64,000 nt of DNA from an uncultured Pseudomonadales bacterium (GCA_958296195.1 OY282455.1:1984001-2048000); one strand, 5' to 3'; positions 28,607 through 38,485 are shown, counted from the stretch's first letter. Numbers and translations: made by a program. Notes: a model not told the origin generated them from the sequence alone.

Positions 28607-28702
28607 GTGAACAAGGCACGTTTGCTCCTGCCGGTTTGGGCATTCGCTGCGGTGGGCGGAGTTGCCGTTGCGGTTTGGTTTTGCTTGGTGGGTGACGGGT
28701 GA
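28607..28702 (+). CDS. Putative 31-residue single-span membrane peptide
   Basis: A GTG-started micro-ORF encoding mostly one hydrophobic helix (LLLPVWAFAAVGGVAVAVWF). GGGGAT lies upstream, and its TGA overlaps the GTG of recJ (GTGA), so it could couple recJ translation. Its length gives little statistical support; it may be chance. Confidence 0.35.
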   Translation: MNKARLLLPVWAFAAVGGVAVAVWFCLVGDG

Positions 28703-30408
28703 GCGCCGTCAAGCAAATCGTCGAACGGACGGGACCGATTCCCGACCTGCCGGGCCTGCCGCTGTTTCTACGCCGAATCTATGGCGCTAGGGGCGTCAGC
28801 AGCGCTGCGGACTTGGACCTCGCCCTCGCCGGCTTGGAGCGGCCGGCCAAGTTGAGCCAGATAGACAAGGCGGCGCAGCGCATCGCCATTGCGGTGCGGG
28901 AGGGCCAGCGCATCCTGTTCGTGGGCGACTTCGATGCCGACGGCGCCACGTCGGTGGCCTTGGGCGTCTCGCTATTGCAGGCGTTTGGCGCTGAGAACCC
29001 GGATTTCGTCGTGCCGAACCGCTTCGAGTTCGGTTACGGCCTATCGCCGGAAATCGTCGAACTGGCGTTGGCCCGCGCCCCGGACCTCATCATCACCGTT
29101 GACAACGGCATCTCCAGCGTCGCCGGCGTGGAGCGGGCCAACGAGGCCGGCGTGGATGTCATCGTCACGGACCACCATCTGCCCGGCGCCGAGTTGCCGC
29201 CGGCCTACGCCATCGTCAACCCGAATGCGCCAGGCTGCGCGTTCCCGAGCAAGGCGTTGGCCGGCGTCGGCGTCATCTACTATGTGCTCAGCCAAACCCG
29301 GGCCGTTCTGCGTGCTTGCGGCTGGTTTGGCGGCGACGGCCCCGAGGAGCCGAACCTAGCCAAGTGGCTGGACCTCGTAGCGCTTGGCACCGTTGCTGAC
29401 GTGGTGCCCTTGGACCGCAACAACCGCCGTTTGGTGCATCAAGGCATGTTGCGTATGCGCAAGGGGCATTGCCGGCCTGGCATTGTCGCCTTGGCGGAAG
29501 TGGGCCGTCGAACCCTGTCCAGCTTGAGTGCGGCGGATTTGGGTTTTGCCCTAGGCCCGAGGCTAAATGCGGCCGGTCGCCTTGACGACATGACCGTCGG
29601 CATCAAATGTTTACTGGCGTCTTCTCTCGATGACGCTAGGGAATGTGCGGTGCAGCTTGACGCCTTGAACCGGGAGCGGCGGGAAATCGAACAGTCCATG
29701 TTGGCGGACGCCGAATTGTTGCTGACGCGGCATCCAGTCGATGCGGATGATCGCTACGGCATCGTCGTGTTCGACCCGTCCTGGCATGAGGGCGTCGTCG
29801 GCCTGATCGCCGGGCGCCTGCGGGAGCGCTGCCACCGCCCGGTCGTCGCGTTTGCCGAAGGAGGCAACGGCAGGGAGTTGAAGGGCTCCGCCCGCTCCCT
29901 GCCCGAACTGCATGTCCGTGACGCCCTCGACGCCATTGCCGCCCGCAACCCGGCGTTGCTGACCAAGTTTGGCGGCCACGCCATGGCCGCCGGCATGAGC
30001 ATCAGCCGCCATGCGCTTGAGCGGTTCGCCAAGGCTTTTGACGAGGAGGTGCGCCGCCGGCTGCCGGCTGCGGCCTTGCAGTCCAGAGTGGAGACGGACG
30101 GCAAACTTGAGGCGGAGGAATTGACGTTGGACAACGCCTTGGCGCTGGCCGCCGCCGGGCCTTGGGGCCAAGGATTTCCGGAACCCCGCTTTCATGGCGA
30201 GTTTGATTTGGTCAGCCAGCGAGTGGTCGGTGGCGAGCACCTTAAACTGACGTTGCGCTGCGAGGACCGCTTGCTCGGCGCCATCGCCTTCGGGCAGCCG
30301 CCCATGAACGGCTGCGAGCGGGTGCGGGTGGTTTACGCCTTGGACGTCAACGACTACCAAGGCCAGACCTTGCAACTGCGGGTGGCGCAGATCGAAGCCA
30401 TTGGATGA
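28699..30408 (+). CDS. recJ: Single-stranded-DNA-specific exonuclease RecJ
   Basis: A 5'-3' ssDNA exonuclease in recombination and mismatch repair. 569 residues (E. coli 577). DHH-family metal motifs are visible: FVGDFDADGATS near 75, VDNGIS near 134, VTDHHLPG near 155, and GTVADVVPL near 232. The DHHA1 domain has GGHAMAAGMS near 430; the C-terminal OB fold follows. GTG start at 28699. In the conserved dsbC…recJ-prfB-lysS order. Confidence 0.95.
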   Translation: MSAVKQIVERTGPIPDLPGLPLFLRRIYGARGVSSAADLDLALAGLERPAKLSQIDKAAQRIAIAVREGQRILFVGDFDADGATSVALGVSLLQAFGAENPDFVVPNRFEFGYGLSPEIVELALARAPDLIITVDNGISSVAGVERANEAGVDVIVTDHHLPGAELPPAYAIVNPNAPGCAFPSKALAGVGVIYYVLSQTRAVLRACGWFGGDGPEEPNLAKWLDLVALGTVADVVPLDRNNRRLVHQGMLRMRKGHCRPGIVALAEVGRRTLSSLSAADLGFALGPRLNAAGRLDDMTVGIKCLLASSLDDARECAVQLDALNRERREIEQSMLADAELLLTRHPVDADDRYGIVVFDPSWHEGVVGLIAGRLRERCHRPVVAFAEGGNGRELKGSARSLPELHVRDALDAIAARNPALLTKFGGHAMAAGMSISRHALERFAKAFDEEVRRRLPAAALQSRVETDGKLEAEELTLDNALALAAAGPWGQGFPEPRFHGEFDLVSQRVVGGEHLKLTLRCEDRLLGAIAFGQPPMNGCERVRVVYALDVNDYQGQTLQLRVAQIEAIG

Positions 30409-30517
30409 ATGACGGTAGGCGGGCCGGGGGCGCTGAGATTGCAGGGCGGGATGTTGTGGCCCAAGCGGGAGGTTTATACTGCCGCCACACTTGATGTTCC
30501 ATCTTGGCGGGAGTCCC

Positions 30518-31616
30518 ATGCCTGAAATCACCTCCATCAGAGAACGAGTCAAGAAGCTGAGCGACCGCGCCGCGGCGCTTCGGGGGTATCTTTGACTTCG
30601 ACAAGCGCAGGGAGCGGCTGGAGGAGGTCGAACGGGAACTCGCGGTCCCATCGGTGTGGGAGGACCAGGACAAGGCCCAGGCGCTGTCTCAGGAGCGGGC
30701 CAACCTCGCCGAAATCGTGACGGTGCTGAGCGATTTGGGCGGCGGTCTCGCGGAGTTCGCCGAACTGGCCGAACTGGCCGCCGCAGACGACGACCAGGGC
30801 GCCTTGGCGGAGGTCGATCAGGAACTGGACGGCTTCGACGGGCGCCTCGGCCAGTTGGAGTTCCGGCGCATGTTTCAGGGGGAAATGGACGCCCATGCCG
30901 CCTTTGTGGAAATCCAATCCGGCTCCGGCGGCACCGAAGCCCAGGATTGGGCGGAGATGCTGCTGCGCATGTACCTGCGCTGGGGGGAGAAGCGGGGTTT
31001 CAAGGCGGACATCGTGGAGCTTTCCGCTGGTGAAGTGGCAGGCATAAAGAGCGCAACCGTGCAGTTCGATGGTGCCTACGCCTTCGGTTGGCTGCGCACG
31101 GAGACCGGCGTTCACCGCTTGGTGCGCAAGTCTCCGTTCGACTCCGGCAACCGCCGCCACACCTCCTTCGCTTCGGTGTTCGTCTCGCCGGAGATCGAGG
31201 ACGACATCGTGGTGGACATCAACCCCGCCGACGTGCGGGTGGACACCTACCGCGCCAGCGGCGCCGGCGGCCAGCACGTCAACCGCACGGACTCCGCGGT
31301 GCGCCTCACCCATCTGCCCACCACCACCGTGGTGCAGTGCCAAAGCGAGCGCTCGCAGCACCAGAACAAGGACAAGGCGTTCAAGCAGTTGCGGGCCAAG
31401 CTCTACGAGCTGCGGATGCTGGAGCGCCGGGCGGAGCGGCAAGCCATTGAGGACGCCAAGGCGGACATCGGCTGGGGCAGCCAAATTCGCTCCTATGTGC
31501 TCGATCAGTCCCGCGTCAAGGATCTGCGCACCCGGATCGAGCGCAGCGACCCTAACAACGTGCTGGACGGCGATCTGAATCCTTTTATGGAAGCCAGCCT
31601 CAAGGCCGGGCTGTAG
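30518..31616 (+). CDS. prfB: Peptide chain release factor 2, programmed +1 frameshift
   Basis: RF2 recognises UGA and UAA. The ATG at 30518 reads 25 codons to CTT followed by in-frame TGA (30593-30595) in the context GGGGGTATCTTTGAC, the classic RF2 slippery site with its internal Shine-Dalgarno-like G-run. Skipping one base joins the long frame from GAC at 30594, giving 365 residues, exactly the E. coli length. The codon-recognition tripeptide SPF (in RKSPFDSG) and the hydrolysis motif GGQ ([10 protein letters not shown]) are present. Autoregulated: low RF2 promotes frameshifting. It is not a pseudogene. lysS follows 11 bp later. Confidence 0.97.
30581..30596 (+). promoter_or_regulatory. RF2 +1 frameshift site
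   Basis: CGG GGG TAT CTT TGA C: the G-run pairs with the anti-Shine-Dalgarno sequence, the CTT-TGA pair slips by one base, and the following C weakens the stop. The two reading frames meet here. Confidence 0.95.
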
Positions 31617-31627
31617 GGGGCAGCGGA

Positions 31628-33133
31628 ATGGGCGAAGAGCGGGATGCGCTAAAGACTCGGCAACTGCGCAGCGACCGCTGGCGGGCGGCGGGCGGCGCCT
31701 TCGCCAATGATTTCCGCCCGGACGCCAACTCTGGGGACCTTCAGGCCCGCTACCAGAATTGGGACAAACAGGCGCTCGCTGCGCAGCCAAGGACTGTGGC
31801 GGTGGCCGGACGGGTAATGCTGCGCCGGGTGATGGGCAAGGCCAGCTTCATCAGCCTGCAGGACGGCGCCGGACGCATTCAGTGCTATTTGAGCCAAGCC
31901 GATTTGGGCGTTGACGCCTATCAAGGGTTCAAGGATCAGTGGGACATCGGTGACATCGCCGGGGTGCGCGGCCGACTGATGCGCACCAACCAAGGCGAAC
32001 TAACGGTTCGCGCCGCCGAGGCCGTGCTGCTGACCAAGTGCCTGCGTCCCCTGCCGGAGAAGTTCCACGGCTTGGCGGACACGGAGACCCGCTATCGCCA
32101 GCGCTATCTGGACTGCATCATGAACGAGCAGACCCGCGCCACTTTCGCCCTGCGCTCGCGCATCGTGCAGGAATTGCGGGGGTTCTTCCAGGAGCGGGAC
32201 TTTTTGGAGGTGGAGACGCCGATGATGCACCGCATCCCCGGCGGCGCCAACGCCGAACCCTTCGTCACCCACCACAACGCCTTGGACCTGCCGCTCTATC
32301 TGCGGGTGGCGCCGGAGTTGTTTCTCAAGCGGCTCACCATCGGTGGCTTCGAGCGGGTGTTCGAGATCAACCGGAACTTCCGCAACGAGGGGCTCTCCAC
32401 CAAGCACAATCCCGAATTCACCATGCTGGAGTTCTACTGGGCCTACCGCGACTATCGGGACCTGATGGACCTGACGGAGGAACTGCTGGAAAAGCTCGAC
32501 AGGGACTTGTTCGGTGACGACGGCTTCTCCTATCAAGGGGAAAGGCTTAGGTTCCGCAAGGGTGGTTTTGAGCGCCTGACCCTAGCCGAGTCCTTAGTCC
32601 GCTACAGCACCCTGACAGAGCGGCAGGTGGAGGATGGGGATCGCTTGCGGGCGCTGCTGCAAGGCCGGGGTGCGCCGGTGGCGGAGGCTTGGGGCTTGGG
32701 CAAGCTGCAAATGGAGGTTTTTGAAGCGGAGGTGGAGCGCAAGCTGGCCGCACCCACCTTCATCACCGAGCATCCGGCGGAGGTTTCGCCCTTGTCCCGC
32801 CGCAATGACGCCAACCCCTTCGTTGCCGACCGCTTTGAACTGTTCGTGTGCGGGCGTGAAATCGCCAACGGCTTCAGCGAACTGAACGACCCGGAGGATC
32901 AAGCGGAGCGCTTCCGCCGCCAAGCGGAGCGCAAGCAGGCTGGGGATGCGGAGGCCATGCACTTCGATCAGGACTACATCACCGCCTTGGAGCACGGCTT
33001 GCCGCCCACCGCTGGGGAGGGCATTGGCGTGGATCGCTTGGTGATGCTGTTGACCGATTCGCCATCCATCCGCGACGTGCTGCTGTTTCCGCTGATGCGC
33101 CCGGTGCCCACTCAGCCGGAGGCGCCCGAATGA
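31628..33133 (+). CDS. lysS: Lysyl-tRNA synthetase, class II
   Basis: Charges tRNA-Lys. 501 residues (E. coli 505). An N-terminal OB fold for anticodon binding (about 60-150) precedes the class II core: motif 1 around [19 protein letters not shown], motif 2 [20 protein letters not shown], motif 3 [22 protein letters not shown]. The stop overlaps the ung start (ATGA). Confidence 0.96.
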   Translation: MGEERDALKTRQLRSDRWRAAGGAFANDFRPDANSGDLQARYQNWDKQALAAQPRTVAVAGRVMLRRVMGKASFISLQDGAGRIQCYLSQADLGVDAYQGFKDQWDIGDIAGVRGRLMRTNQGELTVRAAEAVLLTKCLRPLPEKFHGLADTETRYRQRYLDCIMNEQTRATFALRSRIVQELRGFFQERDFLEVETPMMHRIPGGANAEPFVTHHNALDLPLYLRVAPELFLKRLTIGGFERVFEINRNFRNEGLSTKHNPEFTMLEFYWAYRDYRDLMDLTEELLEKLDRDLFGDDGFSYQGERLRFRKGGFERLTLAESLVRYSTLTERQVEDGDRLRALLQGRGAPVAEAWGLGKLQMEVFEAEVERKLAAPTFITEHPAEVSPLSRRNDANPFVADRFELFVCGREIANGFSELNDPEDQAERFRRQAERKQAGDAEAMHFDQDYITALEHGLPPTAGEGIGVDRLVMLLTDSPSIRDVLLFPLMRPVPTQPEAPE

Positions 33134-33840
33134 GCACCGCTAGCGCCGCCGACCGGGTGCGCTTGGAGGCGTCGTGGAAGGCCGCCTTGCTCGGTGAGTT
33201 CGAGAAAAGCTACATGCTGCGCCTGCGCGAGTTCCTGCAAGGGGAGAAGCAGGCGAAGAAGGCGATCTATCCCAAGGGGGAGCGCATTTTCGCGGCCCTG
33301 GACCTCACCCCGTTGCCGGACGTCAAGGTGGTCATCATCGGCCAGGATCCCTACCACGGCCCCGGCCAAGCCCACGGCCTGTGCTTCTCCGTGCGCCCCG
33401 GCGTGGCCTTGCCGCCTTCCTTGGTCAACATCTTCCGGGAGATCAACGAGGACCTCGGCACCGACGAACGCCGGCTCTATGACGACCGGGGCTGCTTGGA
33501 ATCCTGGGCGCAACAGGGCGTGCTGCTGCTGAACGCGGTGCTGACCGTGGAGCGGGGGCGGGCCGGCTCCCACCAGGGCCAGGGTTGGGAAGCCTTCACC
33601 GACGAGATCGTGCAGGTGCTCAACCGCGAGCGCGAGGGTTTGGTCTTCATGCTGTGGGGCAGCTACGCGCAGAAGAAGGGCGCCATCGTGGACCGCAGCC
33701 GGCACTGCGTCCTCACCGCCCCGCATCCGTCGCCCCTGTCCGCCCACCGAGGCTTCTTCGGCTGCAAGCACTTCTCCGCCGCCAACACCTATCTGCAAGA
33801 GCGCGGCGCGGCACCCATCGACTGGTTTAAGGTGGGCTGA
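33130..33840 (+). CDS. ung: Uracil-DNA glycosylase, family 1
   Basis: Removes uracil from DNA in base-excision repair. 236 residues (E. coli 229). The water-activating motif [18 protein letters not shown] is near 75, and the [17 protein letters not shown] leucine-loop motif near 200. The ATG overlaps the lysS stop (ATGA), so it is probably co-translated with lysS, which is not the usual place for ung in E. coli. Confidence 0.96.
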   Translation: MSTASAADRVRLEASWKAALLGEFEKSYMLRLREFLQGEKQAKKAIYPKGERIFAALDLTPLPDVKVVIIGQDPYHGPGQAHGLCFSVRPGVALPPSLVNIFREINEDLGTDERRLYDDRGCLESWAQQGVLLLNAVLTVERGRAGSHQGQGWEAFTDEIVQVLNREREGLVFMLWGSYAQKKGAIVDRSRHCVLTAPHPSPLSAHRGFFGCKHFSAANTYLQERGAAPIDWFKVG

Positions 33841-33946
33841 TCCGCTCCTTGCGCATGATCGCCACTCGCAGCGCGGTGGACGTCGATGTCCAAGGCGCTG
33901 CGACCTGAATTCGTCCGCCATTGCCGTTGGGCGCTTCGGCAGCAAG

Positions 33947-33975
33947 TTGTTAAACTTTAGGCCCTAAGTCTTAAT
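33947..33975 (+). promoter_or_regulatory. Candidate promoter of the Fic gene
   Basis: TTGTTA (33947-33952), a 17-nt spacer, and CTTAAT (33970-33975; 4 of 6) in an AT-rich patch 31 bp before the ATG. Confidence 0.4.
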
Positions 33976-34005
33976 ATCCAAGACGTCAATTCAAGAACCT
34001 TTAAC

Positions 34006-35175
34006 ATGGACCGAGTCGTGCGTAGAAAGAGAACGGGCTGCTATCGCGTCACGACGGTGGTCGGCGAGCCCGTGCGGGCTTTTGTGCCCGACCCGCTGCC
34101 GCCCGTTCCGCCGGTATCACTGAACAGCGCCCTAGGGAGGCTTCTCGAAGCGGCCACGCTGGCCCTTGGGCGGCTCGACAGCGTCTCGACCCTGCTGCCG
34201 GACATCTCGCTGCTCCTGTATGCCTATGTGCGCCGGGAGGCAGTCCTCTCTTCCCAAATCGAAGGCACCCAGTCCTCCCTTTCCGATCTGCTGCTCTTTG
34301 AGCTCGAAGAGGCTCCGGGCGTTCCGGTGGAGGATGCCGCCGAGGTCTCGAACTATGTGGCGGCGCTGCAACGGGGCCTTGATCTACTCGAAGATGGTCT
34401 GCCGCTTTCGAACCGGTTGCTATGGGAAACCCATCGTGTGCTGCTGTCTAGTGGCCGCGGGGCAGCCCTCCTTCCGGGCGAGTTCAGGCGTTCGCAGAAC
34501 TGGATCGGCGGCACTCGCCCGGGAAACGCTCGCTATGTGCCACCCCCGCCTGCCGATGTTCCCGACTGCATGGCCGCCTTGGAGCGTTTCATCCACGCCG
34601 AGGACGATCTGCCGGTGCTCGTTCGCGCCGGCTTGGCGCATGTGCAGTTCGAGACCATTCATCCCTTCCTCGATGGCAACGGACGCCTCGGCAGATTGCT
34701 CATCACGCTGATGCTCGTTGACGCCGGCGTGCTGCATCAGCCGCTCCTATACTTGAGTCTGCACTTCAAGCGCCATCGCTCCACCTACTACGACCTGCTT
34801 GATGGTGTGCGGCGTGACGGCGACTGGGAAGCATGGCTGGCGTTCTTCTTGACCGGCGTACGCGAGACCGCCGAGACCGCCATCGACGTCGCGCAGCGCA
34901 GCCGCGAGATATTCGAGCGAGACCGCAAGCGCATTGAGGAAACAGGCCGCCGGGGGGCCGGTTCGGCGCTGCGGGTGTTCGATGCGCTGAGGGCGCGGCC
35001 CATCCTGACCAATGCGGGGGCGTCCCGGGCGACCGCTCTGTCGTTCCCCGCCGCTTCGGCGGCGATGCAGCTCTTGGTTGAACTGGGCATCGCCGAGGAG
35101 CAGCGGCCCACGCGCCGCGCCAAGCTATTCCTCTACAGGGATTACTTGCGTGTTCTGACGGACGAAAAGGGCTGA
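34006..35175 (+). CDS. Fic family protein (likely AMPylator) with N-terminal inhibitory motif
   Basis: Fic enzymes usually transfer AMP to a hydroxyl side chain of a target protein. 389 residues. A Fic_N-type region is followed by the Fic core HPFLDGNGRLGR at 219-230, which matches HxFx(D/E)GNGRxxR fully, so the enzyme should be active. Residues 82-87 (SSQIEG) match the inhibitory helix motif (S/T)xxxE(G/N), placing it in the self-inhibited class II type. A C-terminal winged-helix-like region (about 315-389) ends the protein. There is no neighbouring antitoxin gene. The sequence upstream is AT-richer than its surroundings, suggesting acquisition. Confidence 0.9.
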   Translation: MDRVVRRKRTGCYRVTTVVGEPVRAFVPDPLPPVPPVSLNSALGRLLEAATLALGRLDSVSTLLPDISLLLYAYVRREAVLSSQIEGTQSSLSDLLLFELEEAPGVPVEDAAEVSNYVAALQRGLDLLEDGLPLSNRLLWETHRVLLSSGRGAALLPGEFRRSQNWIGGTRPGNARYVPPPPADVPDCMAALERFIHAEDDLPVLVRAGLAHVQFETIHPFLDGNGRLGRLLITLMLVDAGVLHQPLLYLSLHFKRHRSTYYDLLDGVRRDGDWEAWLAFFLTGVRETAETAIDVAQRSREIFERDRKRIEETGRRGAGSALRVFDALRARPILTNAGASRATALSFPAASAAMQLLVELGIAEEQRPTRRAKLFLYRDYLRVLTDEKG

Positions 35176-35265
35176 GAAGGTGCCATAGATGAAGCGCTGG
35201 ACGCCAAGGACCAACCCCGTACAAAGAGTAATCCGGTTGGTTTCTTGACACATATTTTTCAATTA

Positions 35266-35278
35266 AATCAACCTATTA
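35266..35278 (+). promoter_or_regulatory. Candidate IHF site upstream of the valine-degradation operon
   Basis: AATCAACCTATTA matches the IHF consensus WATCAANNNNTTR at every defined position, inside an AT-rich stretch (about 35240-35290) that also holds an exact TTGACA (35245-35250). No well-spaced -10 hexamer goes with that TTGACA. Confidence 0.35.
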
Positions 35279-35359
35279 TATGGAATTTGTTGCGAAAGTC
35301 AGACGGGCTGGGACCCGAGCGGGGAGATTCTTGGTTCGACATTGGACTAAAATAGCGTC

Positions 35360-36532
35360 ATGGAATTTGAACTGACCGACGAGCAGACCGCTTACCAAGA
35401 CTTGGCCCGCCAGTTCTCCGATGGGGAGTTGGCCCCCTTCGCCGCCCAGTGGGACGAAAAAGAGGAGTTCCCCAAGGCAGTGCTCAACAAGGCCGGTGAA
35501 CTGGGCTTTTGCGGCCTCTACACCCCGGAGGCGGCCGGTGGCTTGGGATTGCCTCGGCTGGACGCCAGCATCATCTTTGAGGAGCTGGCCCGGGGCTGCA
35601 CTTCAACCGCCGCCTTTCTGACCATCCACAACATGGCGCTGTGGATGGTGGCCAGCTTCGGCGAAGCGGCGGCCCGTGACAAGTTTTGCCCCGGCTTGGT
35701 CAGCGGCGAGAAGCTGGCTTCCTACTGCCTAACGGAACCTGGTGCCGGCAGCGACGCGGCGGCGCTAAAGACCGCCGCCCGGCGGGTGGCCGGCGGCTAT
35801 GTGCTGGACGGCGTCAAGGCGTTCATCTCCGGTGCCGGGGACACCGACGTGCTGGTGGTCATGGCCCGCTTGGTCAACGGCGAGGTTGCGCAGCAGGGGG
35901 CGAGTGGCATTTGCGCCTTCGCCGTGGAGGCGGAATCCACCGGCATCGGCTTCGGGCGTAAGGAGGCCAAGATGGGTTGGAACAGCCAGCCCACCCGGCA
36001 GGTCATCTTCGAGAACGTGTTCGTGCCGGAAGGCCATCGCCTTGGCGCCGAAGGCGATGGCTTCAAGATCGCCATGAAGGGGCTGGACGGCGGGCGCATC
36101 AACATCGCCACCTGCTCGGTGGGCACGGCGCAGGCGGCGGTGGAGCAGTCCCGAACCTACCTGGGGGAGCGCAAGGCTTTCGGCCAATTCATCGGCAGCT
36201 TTCAAGGTCTGCAGTTCAAGCTGGCGGACATGGCCACCAATTTGGTGGCATCCCGGCAGATGGTGCGCCTAGCCGCAGCCAAGTTGGACCGCGGCAGCCC
36301 GGACGCCACCACCTACTGCGCCATGGCCAAGCGCTTCGCCACGGACATGTGTTTTGAGGTCTGCAACGATGCCCTGCAGTTGCACGGCGGCTACGGCTAC
36401 ATCAAGGAGTTTCCGCTGGAGCGCCATGTGCGGGACACCCGGGTGCATCAGATTCTGGAGGGCACCAACGAAATCATGCGCGTCATCATCGGTCGCCGCT
36501 TGCTGTTGGACAGCACCGCCGCCGTGCTTTGA
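35360..36532 (+). CDS. Acyl-CoA dehydrogenase, probably isobutyryl-CoA dehydrogenase
   Basis: An FAD enzyme oxidising isobutyryl-CoA to methacrylyl-CoA. 390 residues with an N-terminal helical domain, middle beta domain (YCLTEPGAGSDAAALKT; FISGAGDTDVLVVMAR) and C-terminal helical domain. The C-terminal stretch RDTRVHQILEGTNEIMRVIIGR matches the ACAD8/isobutyryl-CoA type and contains the expected catalytic Glu region. The three downstream genes complete the valine route to methylmalonate semialdehyde, which supports the substrate. A short-chain acyl-CoA substrate remains possible. Confidence 0.88.
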   Translation: MEFELTDEQTAYQDLARQFSDGELAPFAAQWDEKEEFPKAVLNKAGELGFCGLYTPEAAGGLGLPRLDASIIFEELARGCTSTAAFLTIHNMALWMVASFGEAAARDKFCPGLVSGEKLASYCLTEPGAGSDAAALKTAARRVAGGYVLDGVKAFISGAGDTDVLVVMARLVNGEVAQQGASGICAFAVEAESTGIGFGRKEAKMGWNSQPTRQVIFENVFVPEGHRLGAEGDGFKIAMKGLDGGRINIATCSVGTAQAAVEQSRTYLGERKAFGQFIGSFQGLQFKLADMATNLVASRQMVRLAAAKLDRGSPDATTYCAMAKRFATDMCFEVCNDALQLHGGYGYIKEFPLERHVRDTRVHQILEGTNEIMRVIIGRRLLLDSTAAVL

Positions 36533-36564
36533 ATTCGCTTTTTTTGTTTTAGGGAGGCAACCAC

Positions 36565-37353
36565 ATGACCCAATCCCCTTCCGGCCTGCTGCTATCGGAG
36601 CGGCGCGGCCACAGCCTGCTGCTGACCATCAACAACCCTCCGGCAAACACCTGGAACAAGGAGAATTTGGGAGCGCTCAAATCCGTGGTGGAGCAAAGCA
36701 ACCAAGACCGGGAAGTTTACGCCATCGTCATCACCGGCCAAGGGGAGAAGTTCTTCTCCGCCGGGGCTGACCTCAACCTTTTCGCCGATGGCGACAAGGG
36801 CGTGGCGCGGGAGATGGCGGAAGGCTTTGGCGCCGCCTTTGAGACGCTGGCCAACTTTCGCGGCGTCTCCATCGCCGCCGTGAACGGCTACGCCATGGGC
36901 GGCGGCTTGGAATGCGCCTTGGCCTGCGACATCCGCATCTGCGAAGCCCATGCGCAGATGGCCCTGCCGGAGGCCAGCGTGGGTCTGCTGCCCTGTGGTG
37001 GCGGCACTCAAAACCTAGCGTGGACCGTCGGCGAGGGCTGGGCCAAGCGCATCGTCCTGTGTGGGGAGCGGGTGGACGCCAACCGGGCCAAGGAAATCGG
37101 CTTGGCGGAGGAAGTGGTGGAGAAGGGCGAGGCTTTGCCCCGGGCGCTCTCGTTGGCCGAACGGGTGGGCCGCCAGAGCCCGCCGGCGGTCTCCGCCTGC
37201 AAGGGCCTGATTCAGCAGGCCCGCTCCGGCCCCATCAACAGCGCCTACAGCGCGGAGCGGGACGCCTTTGTGGGCCTGTTCGACACCCTGGACCAAAAGG
37301 AGGGGGTCAACGCCTTCCTGGAGAAACGGCAGCCGCAATGGATCAATGGTTAA
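36565..37353 (+). CDS. Enoyl-CoA hydratase (methacrylyl-CoA hydration)
   Basis: A crotonase-fold enzyme. 262 residues, with the oxyanion-hole loop FSAGADLNLFADG near 62-75 and GYAMGGGLECALACDIRI near 108-125. Glutamates at the expected catalytic places (GGLECAL; ALPEASVGLLP) are present. AGGGAGG lies upstream of the ATG at 36565. Within this operon it would hydrate methacrylyl-CoA to 3-hydroxyisobutyryl-CoA. Its last codons overlap the next gene's start. Confidence 0.87.
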   Translation: MTQSPSGLLLSERRGHSLLLTINNPPANTWNKENLGALKSVVEQSNQDREVYAIVITGQGEKFFSAGADLNLFADGDKGVAREMAEGFGAAFETLANFRGVSIAAVNGYAMGGGLECALACDIRICEAHAQMALPEASVGLLPCGGGTQNLAWTVGEGWAKRIVLCGERVDANRAKEIGLAEEVVEKGEALPRALSLAERVGRQSPPAVSACKGLIQQARSGPINSAYSAERDAFVGLFDTLDQKEGVNAFLEKRQPQWING

Positions 37354-38485
37354 GCTCATGCGCCGCCTGAATGAGGAAGGCGCCAGCGTGGCGCTGCTGG
37401 AGCATGAAGTCAGCGGGGGACGCTTGGTCGCCGAGGCCCAACTCGACGCCCAAGCGACTTTGAACTCGCTCAGCGTCGCAATGACGCAAATTCTCATCCC
37501 GGCGCTTAAGGCTTGGGGCCGTGACGAGCGGGTGGCGGCGGTGCTGTTCACCGGTGCCGGCGACCGCGCCTTCTGCGCCGGCGGGGACATTCAGGCTCTG
37601 TACCGCGCCATCGTCAGGAACCAAGCCGCCGGGGAAACGGTGGACAGCTACCCCTTCGACTTCTTCACCAGCGAATACCGCATGGACTACCTCATCCACA
37701 CCTTGCCCAAACCCACCGTCTGCATGGGCCACGGCGTGGTGATGGGCGGCGGCTTGGGCATCTTCTCCGCCTGCCGCTTTCGGGTGGTGACGGAGCGCTC
37801 CCGCATTGCCTATCCCGAGGTGACCATCGGCCTGTTCCCGGACGCCGGCGGCTCCTGGATGCTGCGCAACATGGCGCTGCACCATGCCATCTTTCTCGGC
37901 TGCACCGGCGTCCACTGCAATGGCAGCGATGCGCTGGCCTTGGGGATTGGCACCCACAGCATCGCCAATGCGGGGCGGGACGCCGTGCGCAACGCCTTGC
38001 TGGACATCGACTACACCGGGGACGCCTCGGATGAGGAGCGCATTGACGAGGCGTTAAGAACCCTGCCCGCCGTGGAAATGCCGCTCGCCCAAGTGGACGC
38101 CATTCCGGGCAGCCTAAACTTGGAGGGCGGCTATTCCGGGGTGGTGGAGCAACTGCGGCGGCTGCGCGGGGATGGCTGGCTCGGCAAGGGCGTGGCCACC
38201 ATGGAGCGGGGCTGTCCCACCACCGTCGGCGTGGTGGTGGAGCAACTGCGCCGGGCGCCGGGCCTGAACTTGGCGGACTGCTTCCGCATGGAGATCTGCA
38301 TCGCCACCCACTGCGCCCTGAACCAAGACTTTCCAGAAGGAGTGCGCGCCCTGCTGATCGAGAAGGACAACCAGCCAAAATGGCTGTTCGGCAACTTGGA
38401 CGGGCTGGACCAAGACCATGTGCTAGATCACTTTGAGCCGCCTTGGCCGCGCTCCCCGCTGCATGATTTGGAAGATAGTGCGTAG
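37346..38485 (+). CDS. 3-hydroxyisobutyryl-CoA hydrolase
   Basis: A crotonase-superfamily thioesterase releasing 3-hydroxyisobutyrate. 379 residues, longer than hydratases, with the HIBCH-type motifs FCAGGDIQALYR near 82-93, YRMDYLIHTLPKPTVCMGHGVVMGGGLG, and AYPEVTIGLFPDAGGSWML (written IAYPEVTIGLFPD). The ATG at 37346 overlaps the hydratase stop by 8 bp; an in-frame ATG at 37358 is the alternative. A hairpin (GCCTTG-CGGG-CAAGGC, 38493-38508) follows the stop. Confidence 0.88.
   Translation: MVKLMRRLNEEGASVALLEHEVSGGRLVAEAQLDAQATLNSLSVAMTQILIPALKAWGRDERVAAVLFTGAGDRAFCAGGDIQALYRAIVRNQAAGETVDSYPFDFFTSEYRMDYLIHTLPKPTVCMGHGVVMGGGLGIFSACRFRVVTERSRIAYPEVTIGLFPDAGGSWMLRNMALHHAIFLGCTGVHCNGSDALALGIGTHSIANAGRDAVRNALLDIDYTGDASDEERIDEALRTLPAVEMPLAQVDAIPGSLNLEGGYSGVVEQLRRLRGDGWLGKGVATMERGCPTTVGVVVEQLRRAPGLNLADCFRMEICIATHCALNQDFPEGVRALLIEKDNQPKWLFGNLDGLDQDHVLDHFEPPWPRSPLHDLEDSA

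Noticed and set aside
30518-30595. prfB as a pseudogene because of the early TGA
   Set aside because: The stop is in the exact RF2 programmed frameshift context and the joined product has the normal length.
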